Shown here piece after piece: positions 32,970 to 42,762 of a DNA stretch of 64,000 bases; the first letter of the stretch is position 1, and each line of letters begins with the position of its first letter. Made by a program: the position numbers and the translations under genes. This DNA comes from Desulfomonile tiedjei DSM 6799 (GTDB lineage Bacteria > Desulfobacterota > Desulfomonilia > Desulfomonilales > Desulfomonilaceae), in NCBI RefSeq assembly GCF_000266945.1, contig NC_018025.1, positions 682,001 through 746,000 on the forward strand, given 5' to 3'. Below the pieces are notes generated by a model. The model was given only the letters and a program-made list of their open reading frames with translations. It did not search any database and was not told the DNA's origin.

Positions 32970-33767
32970 ATGTTCAAATTCGACGACAACAAATGCTACA
33001 AGATGCCAGCGCACTTCGGCGGGTTCGATCATGACCCAACCCAAGTACTGTACTATCGTGATGTAGTAACTGTGAGCTACACGTACACAACCGATGGAGA
33101 CCGGCTTGCCGATTATTTGCCCGAAGGCTTTGAGCTGCTCAGGCCCGAACTGAATATAGCTTTGACTCAGGGCAGAGAGATCGACTGGATGGCGGGATCA
33201 GGCTACAATCTGATCGAGGTCGACGCACCGGTCCGCTTCAACGGCAAACGTGATCGACTGGAAGGGGCTTTTGCACTTGTAGTCTGGGAGAACAAGACAG
33301 CACCAATTCTTGGGGGAAGAGAAGAAACAGGAATTCCCAAAGTCTTTGCCGATATTGAAGATCTGCACCTATTCCAAGGGAACTGCTCCAGCAATGTCAG
33401 CCATGAAGGAAACACCTTCCTACGCCTAGAGATGACCGGAGCCCAGCCTTTGGACGGGGAGGAATTGGCTCAACTCAAGACTCTTGGGGCCAACAGAAAC
33501 CTATTTGGGTGGCGCTATATCGGCAAGGTTGGAGGTCCGGGTGCGGATTTGAGCCAGCCCATACTCTATCCGCAGAGTTCCGAGATCAACAGCGCCTGGA
33601 CGGGCAGCGGAATGGTCCAATGGATAGAGCAGACCTGGCAGCAAAATCCGATGCAGTTTCATATCATCAAGGCGCTGGCAGAGTTGCCTATTATCGAAAT
33701 GGCTCCTGTGCTCATGATCAAGGGCATGGCTCTTTTGAAACCAGCGGCAGCGCGTGTTCTTGAGTAA
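32970..33767 (+). CDS. Acetoacetate decarboxylase-family protein, 265 aa
   Basis: The ADC-family signature GGREETGIPKVFADI near residue 115 carries the Lys that forms the Schiff base in true decarboxylases. YLPEGFELLRPE and the C-terminal PILYPQSSEI also fit the family. RBS AGGAGG. With the preceding dehydrogenase it could degrade a beta-keto acid, but many family members act on other substrates, so the reaction is open. Confidence 0.85.
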   Translation: MFKFDDNKCYKMPAHFGGFDHDPTQVLYYRDVVTVSYTYTTDGDRLADYLPEGFELLRPELNIALTQGREIDWMAGSGYNLIEVDAPVRFNGKRDRLEGAFALVVWENKTAPILGGREETGIPKVFADIEDLHLFQGNCSSNVSHEGNTFLRLEMTGAQPLDGEELAQLKTLGANRNLFGWRYIGKVGGPGADLSQPILYPQSSEINSAWTGSGMVQWIEQTWQQNPMQFHIIKALAELPIIEMAPVLMIKGMALLKPAAARVLE

Positions 33768-33892
33768 CGACCAGCCTGCCTGGGTCAACTCGATTGTTTT
33801 GTCTTGACAAAGGATACGCCCCACGAAACATTGAAAGGCCGTCCCCCATTCAATGGACCAGTCTTGGGAATGCAATGTTTCGGAGGTAAAGT

Positions 33893-35611
33893 ATGGCCGC
33901 GTTACGCCTAAGCCAGCGGGTTGGTCTCACGTCTTTGGTGCTGCTCTTTTTTTCGGTTTCGTCGGCAGGTGCCTGGGAGTTCTCTACGACCGGGGTTTTC
34001 ACATGGGAGTTCTATCAGTTCGGCCAATTGGGCACGCGAGGCTTTTTCGGATTGTACGATCAGGATAGGAGTTCAGTAGCTGGTACGGTGAATCTCGCGG
34101 CCAGGAACGGCTGGCTTGGTCATGAGATTGCCCGAAACAATGTCGGCACCGATGATCTCGCTTCCGGTTCGGACGTGGCAGCCAATTATCTGTACACAAC
34201 CTTTTACCCCAAGTTCAAGCTGAACGAGGCGCTTTCGATTCAAGGAAGCTATAGAATCGGAAGCTGGGCCACCCCTTCCCTTGACACGTCACTTGGTCAG
34301 CTCAATGCATCGAGGTACTTGAATAGTGAAAGTGCAGGGATCGAACGGTCCTTCTCTCCTGGCTATTGGAATCTATGGTATGCAACGGCTACTTTGCCCT
34401 GGGGTGCAGTGATGGTCGGTAAGCAGCCTAACACCCTCGGCCTCGGCTTAATTATTGACGCTTACGAAAATACAACAGAGGCGGTGATTATAAGTGTACC
34501 GTTTGGTCCCTTCATCATCGGAGGACAATATTACCCCTGGGGGCCTGGGCTGGGGGTAAATTATCCGGTTAAAACGGACCGAAATGGCGCAAGCCATCCG
34601 CACTGGGCCGCGTTTCTTATGTACGATACGGGAAACTTTAGCTCACACACGTACATTGAATTTGCAAACGGCCATCAAGGTCCGGAATCCCAACTACTCC
34701 AAAATACTGCTGTACCGTCGAATCCGGACCAGCCGGGCAGGATCAATTTCCTACCTACCGATATTACCAAATTCTTCGGATTCACCAATTTCAGGTACTT
34801 CAACGGAAGGTTCTTTTTCAATGCTGAAGTTGGCTTTAATCATTATTATTTCAAGCAAAGCCGCAGCGAATCCAATAACCCGTTGCCTCGAACGCGTTAT
34901 TGGGAATTATGGGCAGGCATGATTGAGTCCGGTGTTGTGGCAGGTCCGGCAAAGATCAGTTTCTTGTGGGCCTATTATCCCGGTCCCGACAGGCGGGCGG
35001 GCGGGCTTATCGACAGACAGCCCTATATTCCGGGTCCTCTGACCAATAGCGGCGTAATCGTGTATAAGCCGTACAGCCTACTGCTCGGTTGTGATTACGG
35101 ATCGGGAAACGGTTCCATAGCTGCCGGTTCCAGCCACGGTTTCATAACAGACGCAAGCACGTACGCTGTTCGGTTGGACTATGCCATAGCTGCGAACTTG
35201 AATGCATATGCAACCTTCTTGTACGCTTACAGAATCTCTCAAGGATACGGTTGGGGGTGGATAAGGCCGGACCCTTCGTCCGCTAGTAAGTCGCCTGCGG
35301 TGGAATATGGGCTGAGCGGGCCTGTCAATGCCCCAACAAACTTGGCATTTTCCCCCGATGCCCCAAACATTCTTGAAAGAGATTTAGGATACGAAATTGG
35401 AGTAGGGATCGACTGGAAGCTCATCGAAGGATATTTGCTGACTGCGAGATTCGCTTGCTGGAAGCCCGGAGACTGGTTCAAGTTCGCGTGCGTAGACAGG
35501 ACGCAACCTAGCTGGGATATGCCGAACGCCGGAAACCGCTGGGGGATAAACCCCAATCGCGAAATTGATCCGATTTTCGGTACGCGTATAGCACTCCAAG
35601 TGGACTTTTGA
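33893..35611 (+). CDS. Outer-membrane beta-barrel protein, 572 aa
   Basis: Signal peptide with hydrophobic core LTSLVLLFFSVSSAGA, then alternating amphipathic strands rich in Trp, Tyr, Gly and Asn throughout (FTWEFYQFGQLG, YWNLWYATATLPWG) and a C-terminal Phe (ALQVDF) used by the BAM machinery. RBS GGAGG. Probably a porin for the substrate of the co-located dehydrogenase/decarboxylase. It ends 158 bp before the third att repeat. Confidence 0.8.
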   Translation: MAALRLSQRVGLTSLVLLFFSVSSAGAWEFSTTGVFTWEFYQFGQLGTRGFFGLYDQDRSSVAGTVNLAARNGWLGHEIARNNVGTDDLASGSDVAANYLYTTFYPKFKLNEALSIQGSYRIGSWATPSLDTSLGQLNASRYLNSESAGIERSFSPGYWNLWYATATLPWGAVMVGKQPNTLGLGLIIDAYENTTEAVIISVPFGPFIIGGQYYPWGPGLGVNYPVKTDRNGASHPHWAAFLMYDTGNFSSHTYIEFANGHQGPESQLLQNTAVPSNPDQPGRINFLPTDITKFFGFTNFRYFNGRFFFNAEVGFNHYYFKQSRSESNNPLPRTRYWELWAGMIESGVVAGPAKISFLWAYYPGPDRRAGGLIDRQPYIPGPLTNSGVIVYKPYSLLLGCDYGSGNGSIAAGSSHGFITDASTYAVRLDYAIAANLNAYATFLYAYRISQGYGWGWIRPDPSSASKSPAVEYGLSGPVNAPTNLAFSPDAPNILERDLGYEIGVGIDWKLIEGYLLTARFACWKPGDWFKFACVDRTQPSWDMPNAGNRWGINPNREIDPIFGTRIALQVDF

Positions 35612-35652
35612 ATCAAATATGTGAGGGTTCGTTCAACGACCAAAGCAAGATG

Positions 35653-35769
35653 AAGTTGCGGGACTTTTGCGGGAATGAGCTGTGGACCGTTATGGATTGT
35701 CGTGGATTTTGGCAACGGGCTACCGACAAACTTTGCTGAACTTATTAATATTATTAACTAAATTGGTAT
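35653..35769 (+). repeat. Conserved right-arm sequence of island 2
   Basis: Parallel to 30797-30913, including TTGCGGGACTTTTGCGGGA and CCGACAAACTTTGCTGA, ending at the att core. Shows that islands 1 and 2 share the same right-end architecture. Confidence 0.7.
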
Positions 35770-35826
35770 CTGTTAACCACTAGGTTGTAGGTTCGAGTCC
35801 TACTCGGGGAGCCAAAAAAGATAAAT
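35770..35826 (+). repeat. att repeat, copy 3 (island 2/island 3 junction)
   Basis: 57 bp identical to 907-963, again only the tRNA 3' half; divergence begins where copies 1 and 2 read AATCAT. Followed by an integrase gene in the same position and orientation as at 963. Confidence 0.92.
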
Positions 35827-36935
35827 TATCCCGCTCGGTTACCAACAAGCTGCGGCGGGATTTTTCGTCTCAGAATCGTCACTGCACCAGATTTGCACCA
35901 ATTCTCTCCGCAAACCCGCTCCGAAGCTTGTATCAAATTGATCAATTCGGGTGCCGAATAATGCGTCGTGATCCTCCCCGACTTATGGCCGAGGAGGTCC
36001 TGCCGATCCTCAGATGAAACACCCGCTGATCGTAACCTGCGACCATAGGTGTGCTTGAGATCGTGGATTCTCACAAACGGCAAGCCCACTTCCTCCCTTG
36101 CCGCCTTCCAAGCGGTATTGTACATGCTCTTTACGGGAGAGCGTTTGTAGGTGAAGCCCCACACAGGATGATCACCGCGCATCCGGTGAATCACTGCCCT
36201 TGCCACGCGATTCAGTACCACAAGACGATCTTCTTTATTCTTGACCCTCTCCTTCGGTATGATGAACACGCTGGTTTCCAATTCCGGAATCTCCACTTCA
36301 TCGTCCCACCGCAATCCACACACCTCTTTATTCCGGAGCCCCGTGTTGATGGCGAAGAGGCACATCATCCTGAGATGCTCGGGAAGAGCGGCAAACAGCC
36401 TCCTTTGCTCATCCCAGGACAAAGGATAAGGCTCCCTGGCATCGTCGCGCGGTAGCAAACGGATCTTGGGGGCAGACTGGAGCCAAGTAAGACCGTGCTC
36501 ATCCAACCACTCCCCAACGGCCAAATTCAAGATTCGTCTCACCACTTCCATGGGCATATTGATGGTCCGGTTCTTCCATCCTGCTTCTGCCCGTGCTCGA
36601 TATAGGGCCTCAAAGTCCCCATGTGAACATTCTCCAGATAAAGATCCCCAATGAACGGGTCTATTCTCTCAATGCACCAGGCATCTTTATCGAGCGATTT
36701 CTTTTGAACTTTCGTTCAAATACCTGGCTGCTGCCTCCCGGAAGGTGCGCTTTGGCCGAATGCCGTAAACCTCGGAATTTCTAATCTCTTCAGTCCGGTG
36801 CGTTAAGTATCTTTCCTCTTCAGCGAGTATGCTCGTTCCAGTGCTTTCTTGAATTCTTTTTCCACAGATTGTTTTTTTTTGATGTGCCAGATTTCACCAC
36901 GCCTGACGAGCCCTGGTGAGACTTTCTGTCCCATA
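35826..36935 (-). pseudogene. int: Frameshifted tyrosine integrase, island 3
   Basis: Homologous along its length to the integrase at 963. The start MGQKVSPGLVRRGEIWHIKK at 36935 is followed by a frameshift in a run of nine A. A second lies near 36720 (before SLDKDAW) and a third near 36580 (after RPYIE). The C-terminal 243 codons from 36557 remain open and keep the Arg, HDLKHTYGRRL, LLGHKSG and HYS motifs, so decay looks recent. Without all three corrections it cannot make a full enzyme. Confidence 0.85.
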
Positions 36936-37155
36936 ACGGCTTTCCTCCCATAGCCTTCCCGGGCCGCCCGTTGCTCTCCTTATGTTGATCGACCCACGCG
37001 TCCAAATCAAGTCGATCGAACGCGATGCCTTGTTTACCTATTGGAATTTCAATTAGATGTGGTCTAACTTCTGTATTAAAACGATTCGGGTCCATCCCGA
37101 GGTAGTGGGCTGCATCCCGCAGCCTGATCAGTCGAGGTAAAATTTGTCCGCTCAT
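36820..37155 (-). CDS. AlpA/excisionase-like protein of island 3, 111 aa
   Basis: Close homologue of the protein at 1940 (RLRDAAHYLGMDPNRFNTEV, IPIGKQGIAFDRLDLDAW), with the same large overlap on the integrase 5' end. The helix-turn-helix part is intact while the tail differs. It may still act on the related att sites in trans. Confidence 0.75.
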   Translation of the reverse strand: MSGQILPRLIRLRDAAHYLGMDPNRFNTEVRPHLIEIPIGKQGIAFDRLDLDAWVDQHKESNGRPGKAMGGKPLWDRKSHQGSSGVVKSGTSKKNNLWKKNSRKHWNEHTR

Positions 37156-37178
37156 TCAGTTTTTCCGTTGCTAATGTC

Positions 37179-37433
37179 CTAAATAGCGTTTTGAGGTTTT
37201 TTATTAGATGGGACATAGACACTTTGAGAAGCTATGTGGGTCTGGACCTGTTCACGCGTAAATCGACGATCCTTGTCAGTGACTTGCACGCATCCAAGTT
37301 TTCCTTCTCGCACTAATTTATGAACTGTCTTGGGAGCAATTTTCAGAATCTTAGCAATATCTTTAACATCCATGAGCTGAAGCATCGCTGCCTCAGGTTG
37401 TGGGTCACCATGGGGCGACCAGTTTTCTACCAT
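37179..37433 (-). CDS. Helix-turn-helix (excisionase-type) protein, about 84 aa
   Basis: The start is placed at an internal ATG near 37433 behind GGAGG. LMDVKDIAKILKIAPKTVHKL followed by REGKLGCVQV and RRFTREQVQTHI is the MerR-like HTH_17 excisionase pattern. It lies 24 bp upstream of the AlpA-like gene on the same strand, making a two-regulator module not seen in island 1. Confidence 0.75.
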   Translation of the reverse strand: MVENWSPHGDPQPEAAMLQLMDVKDIAKILKIAPKTVHKLVREGKLGCVQVTDKDRRFTREQVQTHIASQSVYVPSNKKPQNAI

Positions 37434-37650
37434 TTTGGTTTCCTCCAATTTGTCTTTTTGCTCACTGGAATATTTCCAGCTCTGTTGCCGGAACACCGGT
37501 GCCTTGTGCCCCGCCCCTCGCGGAGGTAACGACGGTAGGGCATAAAGAATCCAGAAGAGCTTCACGGAATTAACGGAGCCGTTTCGTTTTCAATAAAAGG
37601 GAAGCTTTCCTGGAAAGATTGACTTAACTAAGCAATTCTGGGGCTTCCAT

Positions 37651-37812
37651 TCAGGAATTTAGCCTTTTTAATACTCTCAGTTTCTTAGTAGACATTGGCC
37701 AAGATTGTCCCATTGATTCAGTGCAATGCACCAACAAATCAATATCTTCGATTAATTCCTTGACGGACACGGCGACCAAATCGTCTAAATTACGCCTACA
37801 ACGCTGCAGTCT
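37651..37812 (-). pseudogene. C-terminal remnant of an unknown gene
   Basis: A frame without start codon reads NLDDLVAVSVKELIEDIDLL, then SMGQSWPMSTKKLRVL, and ends at 37651; composition is protein-like. No other gene is supported in 37566-38081. Confidence 0.3.
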
Positions 37813-38081
37813 TTACGCGATCGTTGCTCGTCACGGCATTGAGTCTACGCGTGCTTCCATAGTCAATTCCTTTGCTCCGTGGGTTGGAGAACATCCTCGT
37901 AAGTCTACAAACTAACAAGGACCCGCATTATCGCCCCTCACTGATTATTGTTCTTTGACAGAGTATTGCAGCCAAGGGTAGGGATTTCCACTGGATTTCA
38001 CGGAGAATGTTTGTCGGGTTGACGAGTAAGTCAGTGCAGAGAACCACAGAATAGAACTGATCACGCATGGGCAGATTCGCT

Positions 38082-39164
38082 TTATTCTTCAGCGCCATGC
38101 GATTTCAACAATTCGATTGCCTCATTATATGCACGCCTTGCCGTAAAGAAATTGAAGCAAATTTTTGACCATCCTTTCCGTAATAATTCGCTACCGGGCT
38201 TTAGCCTTGGGTCGCCTGGTTCTATTCGTATGTTTTCCAAATCAGGACGGTGTTGCATACATAACTCTTCCGTCTTCTCCACTTTCCACCAATGTTTTGA
38301 GAAATCAGCATTCTTCTTGATCAGCATTAAAGCCGTGTTGCCGCTGTTGTCCTTTGCGTGTACATCCACCCCTGCATTCAATAGCGTGCTTATAGTGGAT
38401 ATGTAACCAATGATAAGTGATCCTGGATCTCCGTCCAAGGTATCGCAAATAACATGAAGGGAGGTTCTTCCCTTGTCATCTCTCAGATTTACGTTCAATC
38501 CTTTGGAAATAAGCAGCTCCAAAACAGGTCCCTTTCGCCCCCTTGCGGCCTTGTGTAGAGCGGTTTCACCTTGGGAGTCTCTTGCATTAATGTCAGCCCC
38601 ATTCTCCATTAGAAAAACCACAAGATTCTTGCGACCGTACGAACAGGCTGTCAGTAACGGGGTCTGCCTGGTTCCATCTTTCGCATCAATCGAAGCGCCT
38701 CGGGCAATAAGTAATGCCATTTTTCGGGGATCATCCATACTATATGCCGCGTAATGTAATGCCGTCTGGCCAGTCACATCTCTCAGGGTGACGTCTGCGC
38801 CATGAGAGAGCAACAGTTCCACAATTTCCGGTCCGCACCTATGACTTGCTTCTATCAAGGGGGTTTGGAATGAACGATTCTGATGATTAACGCGTGCTCC
38901 GTTGTTGAGGAGTAATTCCACGATATCGCGATGGCATGCTTGTTCGAGTACCCACATCAGAGGCGAATAGCAATGCTCATCCACTACATTTACGTTCGCG
39001 TCCAGTGAGATGAATTCCCTTATCGTTTCAATGTCACAGTGTCTAGCGGCATTTATGAGATCGTCATTAGGCAGACTCATGGCTACGGAACTCGACATCA
39101 ATTCGGCAAACGCGATGATCAGGATTAAGATGACGAAGCAAGTTCTAATTTTGTGATGTATCAT
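38082..39164 (-). CDS. Exported ankyrin-repeat protein, 360 aa
   Basis: The N-terminal hydrophobic segment (CFVILILIIAFAELMSS) acts as signal peptide or anchor. Seven or so ankyrin repeats follow (for example TPLIEASHRCGPEIVELLLS and TALHKAARGRKGPVLELLIS), then a 70-residue C-terminal helical part. It should act in the periplasm as a protein-binding scaffold. A longer exported ankyrin protein lies at 48596. Confidence 0.85.
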   Translation of the reverse strand: MIHHKIRTCFVILILIIAFAELMSSSVAMSLPNDDLINAARHCDIETIREFISLDANVNVVDEHCYSPLMWVLEQACHRDIVELLLNNGARVNHQNRSFQTPLIEASHRCGPEIVELLLSHGADVTLRDVTGQTALHYAAYSMDDPRKMALLIARGASIDAKDGTRQTPLLTACSYGRKNLVVFLMENGADINARDSQGETALHKAARGRKGPVLELLISKGLNVNLRDDKGRTSLHVICDTLDGDPGSLIIGYISTISTLLNAGVDVHAKDNSGNTALMLIKKNADFSKHWWKVEKTEELCMQHRPDLENIRIEPGDPRLKPGSELLRKGWSKICFNFFTARRAYNEAIELLKSHGAEE

Positions 39165-39311
39165 TTACTTCCTCATGTCGATACACTTACTGCGAGTGGG
39201 GGCGGTCATGAAGCCTCGGCAGATCGTGCGATTTCCTATTCCTTAGACAAGGAATTTGTTGTGCATAGCTCAAACATCTTGTCAGCTTGTCTATGAGTGT
39301 CTGCCATGAAC

Positions 39312-40811
39312 TCATGGTATCCAATGCTCATAAGACACATGGAGGATCTCATAACGTCGGCCGCCCTCTTCTCTCAGAGTGTTTGCTGCATTTTCATAAT
39401 AAATGTCGGGGTCAGGAATGCTATTATCAATTTTTTGCGTATCCGTTTTCCAGAAATGCCGTGTATCCCATACCCGCCTATCAATCGAATCCCAAGACAC
39501 CTGATTCCCTTCGGCATCTACTCCAAATTCCAAACACCAATCATTAGATGTCACCATAATGTTTTGACGCTCTTCGCTCCACCCAATAGATGCAATGCTA
39601 TTCTTGTCGGAACTTCCGAATACGGTCGTTTTTGACCAATAGGCTATCGTTGCGAGCACTCGCCGAGCCGTATAAGCATCAGATTCTTTGAGATCCTCAG
39701 GACTTGGGTCTCGGGGAGTTCCATCTGGAGATACGAAGACATTGGCACCTGCCACATCGCATATATCCAAATGGATCTCACCACCGTCAGCCATCACTTC
39801 TCCTATTTCTTTGAATACACTGTGATACCCGTGAGAGTAAAATGTGTCGTCCCAAATGCGTGATGTGCCTATTGTCACGAAGCCTTTATCATGCTGATAA
39901 ATCACAACCGTATCAATTTTCTGTTGGTTGGCGGAAGAGATACGTTGGATTTTGTCCTTCAGCGCCTCGATAGATTCTGAAGTTTCATATGTCACGTATT
40001 TTACATCTACGTTTACGAACCTGCTCGCCTCTTGGATTTTAGGCAACACGTTATCGCAAACGAATATTACGATTAACGGAGCTTGGGAAGTGTTGGTTTC
40101 GTTAACAGTGAGTGTGTCCGTGCCCGCTCCTGATGGATTGGGAATTTCCCAATTAACCAATAGTTTTTCACTCCATTGTCCATAAACCCAGGTCTTCGTT
40201 ATCACGGCGTCCGACGGAGGAGGGTTATCTTGATCTCCCGTGATCGGCAATGTGTTAAGCACGAAGGGAGGTTGAGGATCGTCAGGATCAGGGGGAGTCT
40301 GTTCGGCTTCCCATCCATCCACCACTCTCAATGGCTCCCCATCGTATCCAACACCATCGTAGTATTCCACAGCAAACTCGTTCATGCCGTGCCATCCGCT
40401 CATGGCGTATCTGGTATCCAGAAACTGCAAAACGCCATCCTGATGAGTCCATGAATGGCCGTCAAACACGTCCACTGTACCGATTCCACCTACAATCCGC
40501 ATCTGAAGCATGGGGACTTCAGTCCACGTGGCGCATGTGTCGATGCTGTAGGACCATATTCCGCGTCCATAGGAATACCATATGCCCGTAGTATCACGGT
40601 ATACCTGATTGCTCGGCAATGTAACCCAATTATCACCGGTTTCCGTTGCTCTGATCCATGCACCGTCTCCATAGTTCTCAAGCCACAACTCGCTGCCGTC
40701 GCTATAGTAGATGTGGATCACGTTCCCTTCATTGAGGATTTTGAAATTAGCTCCTTCTGGTTGATATTCCTCCATGTAGGGAGCGAGCCTCGTGACCAAC
40801 GATTCTGTCAT
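39312..40811 (-). CDS. DUF4347-like protein with beta-rich N-terminus, 499 aa
   Basis: Residues 1-200 are beta-rich with repeated aromatic strands (ELWLENYGDGAWIRATETGD, GIWYSYGRGIWSY), resembling a carbohydrate-binding or propeller-like module. Residues 230-360 (APLIVIFVCDNVLPKI, VKYVTYETSESIEAL, DTVVIYQHDKGFVTIG, GEIHLDICDVAG) follow the order of DUF4347, whose usual IxSHG is changed to IYQHDKG. DUF4347 is found in large secreted repeat proteins. No signal peptide is seen. Function unknown. Confidence 0.6.
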   Translation of the reverse strand: MTESLVTRLAPYMEEYQPEGANFKILNEGNVIHIYYSDGSELWLENYGDGAWIRATETGDNWVTLPSNQVYRDTTGIWYSYGRGIWSYSIDTCATWTEVPMLQMRIVGGIGTVDVFDGHSWTHQDGVLQFLDTRYAMSGWHGMNEFAVEYYDGVGYDGEPLRVVDGWEAEQTPPDPDDPQPPFVLNTLPITGDQDNPPPSDAVITKTWVYGQWSEKLLVNWEIPNPSGAGTDTLTVNETNTSQAPLIVIFVCDNVLPKIQEASRFVNVDVKYVTYETSESIEALKDKIQRISSANQQKIDTVVIYQHDKGFVTIGTSRIWDDTFYSHGYHSVFKEIGEVMADGGEIHLDICDVAGANVFVSPDGTPRDPSPEDLKESDAYTARRVLATIAYWSKTTVFGSSDKNSIASIGWSEERQNIMVTSNDWCLEFGVDAEGNQVSWDSIDRRVWDTRHFWKTDTQKIDNSIPDPDIYYENAANTLREEGGRRYEILHVSYEHWIP

Positions 40812-40978
40812 GGCGAATTACTCGGTGAACGTGATTTGGTAGGACCGATCCGGATCGAAGCATGTTTGATACGGGGCACACATGGACTTCGCACTGCTAT
40901 AACCTCGAAGGATGAATTGCCGTGTTTGCGACGCTGTTGTTGCATATGCTATGAGTTGGGAATAAGGAAAAGACCGAA

Positions 40979-41716
40979 ATGGAGAGCGACCCTTACGAGA
41001 ATCTTGCTGACCACTACGATTGGATGACTCAGAAAGATCTAGAGCGGGAGGAATTCTTTAGGCAGCTATTCAAGGACCACCGTATCTGTGATGTACTCGA
41101 CTGCGCATGCGGAACCGGCATGGACCTGATGATGTTTCATTCGTTCGGCTGCAATGTGATGGGATCTGACCTGTCCGATGCGATGCTCATCCGAGCGAGG
41201 AAGAATCTGAGTGAAGCTGGTCGGGAGATCCCCGTCAGGAAGGTGGACTTTCGAAAGCTTGAAAAGAGCTACACGGCACAATTTGATGCCGTGGTGTGCC
41301 TTTCGAATGCGATCAACGAAGTCCTCGATGAAGAAGGGCTGCGTCGAGCTCTCCGAAGCATGAAGGCAGTCTTGCGTCCTGGAGGGATACTGGTTTTTGA
41401 CCAGGGGCAGTCTGATGCAATGATGAAGAATCCCCCCAAATTCGATCCGGTCATAAACAATCGTGACTTTTCCCGATTGTTCGTACTTGAATATTCCGGA
41501 AATCTGATGAAGGTCAACATATTCGATTTCGTTCACACCGAGGAGAATTCTACATTTTACGCCGCATCTGTAAATGTGGCGATCCGGCTGAAGGATGATT
41601 GGGACAGATTGCTCTCCAAAACTGGATTCAATAATGTTGAGTGTTTTGGAGATTTCAAGTTCTCAACCTATGATAAGGAATCAAGTCGGCGTCTCATAGC
41701 AATTGCTCAGAAATAA
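40979..41716 (+). CDS. SAM-dependent methyltransferase, 245 aa
   Basis: Class I Rossmann fold: motif I VLDCACGTGMDLM near residue 39, acidic loop GSDLSDAML, motif II-III FDAVVCLSNAINEV and LRPGGILVFD. Overall it resembles glycine/sarcosine N-methyltransferase-like enzymes, but the substrate cannot be read. Stands alone between opposite-strand genes. Confidence 0.85.
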   Translation: MESDPYENLADHYDWMTQKDLEREEFFRQLFKDHRICDVLDCACGTGMDLMMFHSFGCNVMGSDLSDAMLIRARKNLSEAGREIPVRKVDFRKLEKSYTAQFDAVVCLSNAINEVLDEEGLRRALRSMKAVLRPGGILVFDQGQSDAMMKNPPKFDPVINNRDFSRLFVLEYSGNLMKVNIFDFVHTEENSTFYAASVNVAIRLKDDWDRLLSKTGFNNVECFGDFKFSTYDKESSRRLIAIAQK

Positions 41717-41867
41717 GGGGAGCACTTGCCTAACTAACCACAAGATGAACCGGACGGCGGAAGCACGCTGTTTGGTTGGCTCTGCGCATTCACTCCCGTC
41801 GCTTGTTATTTTGCCCGTTCAGGAACGTCCGTACACACTTTTACACCCTACTGAATAGACGCTTGGT

Positions 41868-42006
41868 CTGATACCGATTCGCTTTTCTTTTCATAATCCG
41901 GCTGGAGGTATCTTTCGCTCCAAACGACGGAAAGCCGTCTGATCACTCCGCTCAGGACACCCCAAGCCTTCGCCATCTTATGTGCACAACTGCGAAATGG
42001 TATGAG
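41868..42006. mobile_element. MITE-like repeat, copy A (139 bp)
   Basis: Begins CTGATACCGATTCGC and ends GCGAAATGGTATGAG, imperfect 15-bp terminal inverted repeats. The whole is about 80% identical to the reverse complement of 60138-60278. Too short to code for protein; a non-autonomous element spread by a transposase not present here. Confidence 0.75.
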
Positions 42007-42089
42007 AATTCGCAACAAAGACTCTGTGCTACGTTTGCAGCGCTCTCGTCACTCGAATCCGCGGACTGGGCGCATAAAATAATATGATG

Positions 42090-42118
42090 TTGACTTATAC
42101 AATAATACGCATTATTCT
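42090..42118 (+). promoter_or_regulatory. Promoter with embedded operator for the RHH gene
   Basis: TTGACT (42090-42095), 17 bp, TATTCT (42113-42118). AATAAT/ATTATT (42101-42116) forms an inverted repeat across the spacer and -10 box, well placed for autorepression by the ribbon-helix-helix protein that follows. Confidence 0.5.
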
Positions 42119-42147
42119 AAAAATACAGAAGATAATAGGAGAGCGTA

Positions 42148-42654
42148 ATGGTTAAGAAGTTCAACCTTTCGGTTCCTGATGAGTTGGCCGAGAAAATCGA
42201 TCAAAGGCGAGACTATTTGGGCAGCTTATCCGCTATTTTCCAAAAGGCGGTAGCTGAAAAGATCAAGAAGAAAGAAGCATTTGAGCAGCGGCTCGAAGGA
42301 GATGCAGAAATGGATCAGATAATTACGAGACTCAGGAAAGAGAAAACAGAGTTACAGGGAAACTACCGGGAAAAGGGCCGGAAAGAGGGGCTTCGATGGG
42401 CCAAAGCTTCCTCATATAAGGAATTGGAGTATGCGCGGAGGTTTAATCCGATCGATAAAGATGGTCTGTATGATCCGTCGATCCCTCTTCACGATGACAT
42501 TCTCGGGCATTATTTCATCGATGCGCTCGAGCCCGACGAGCTTACCAACCCGGAGTGGGACGAGGACGAACTCAACGAATTCGCCAAGCAATGGCTGGAC
42601 GGTTGGCTGGAGGCTGTAGCTGATTTTTGGGCACACGTGGAACCCAAGCTTTGA
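42148..42654 (+). CDS. Ribbon-helix-helix protein, 168 aa
   Basis: The N-terminus KKFNLSVPDELAEKIDQRRDY is a CopG/Arc-type ribbon-helix-helix. A coiled coil (residues 45-80) and an acidic C-terminal helical domain (TNPEWDEDELNEFAKQW) follow. RBS AGGAG. Longer than ordinary antitoxins and with no toxin gene beside it, so it is probably a stand-alone regulator. Confidence 0.75.
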   Translation: MVKKFNLSVPDELAEKIDQRRDYLGSLSAIFQKAVAEKIKKKEAFEQRLEGDAEMDQIITRLRKEKTELQGNYREKGRKEGLRWAKASSYKELEYARRFNPIDKDGLYDPSIPLHDDILGHYFIDALEPDELTNPEWDEDELNEFAKQWLDGWLEAVADFWAHVEPKL

Positions 42655-42762
42655 AGCGTACGAGCCATTTTGTAATGGACTGCTTCCTTGATTCAGTTGA
42701 GGAGCCAGTTATAGCGGATGACAATCTTTATCCGATTGCGAAAAGCGCTTCTCGAAAAGCGA

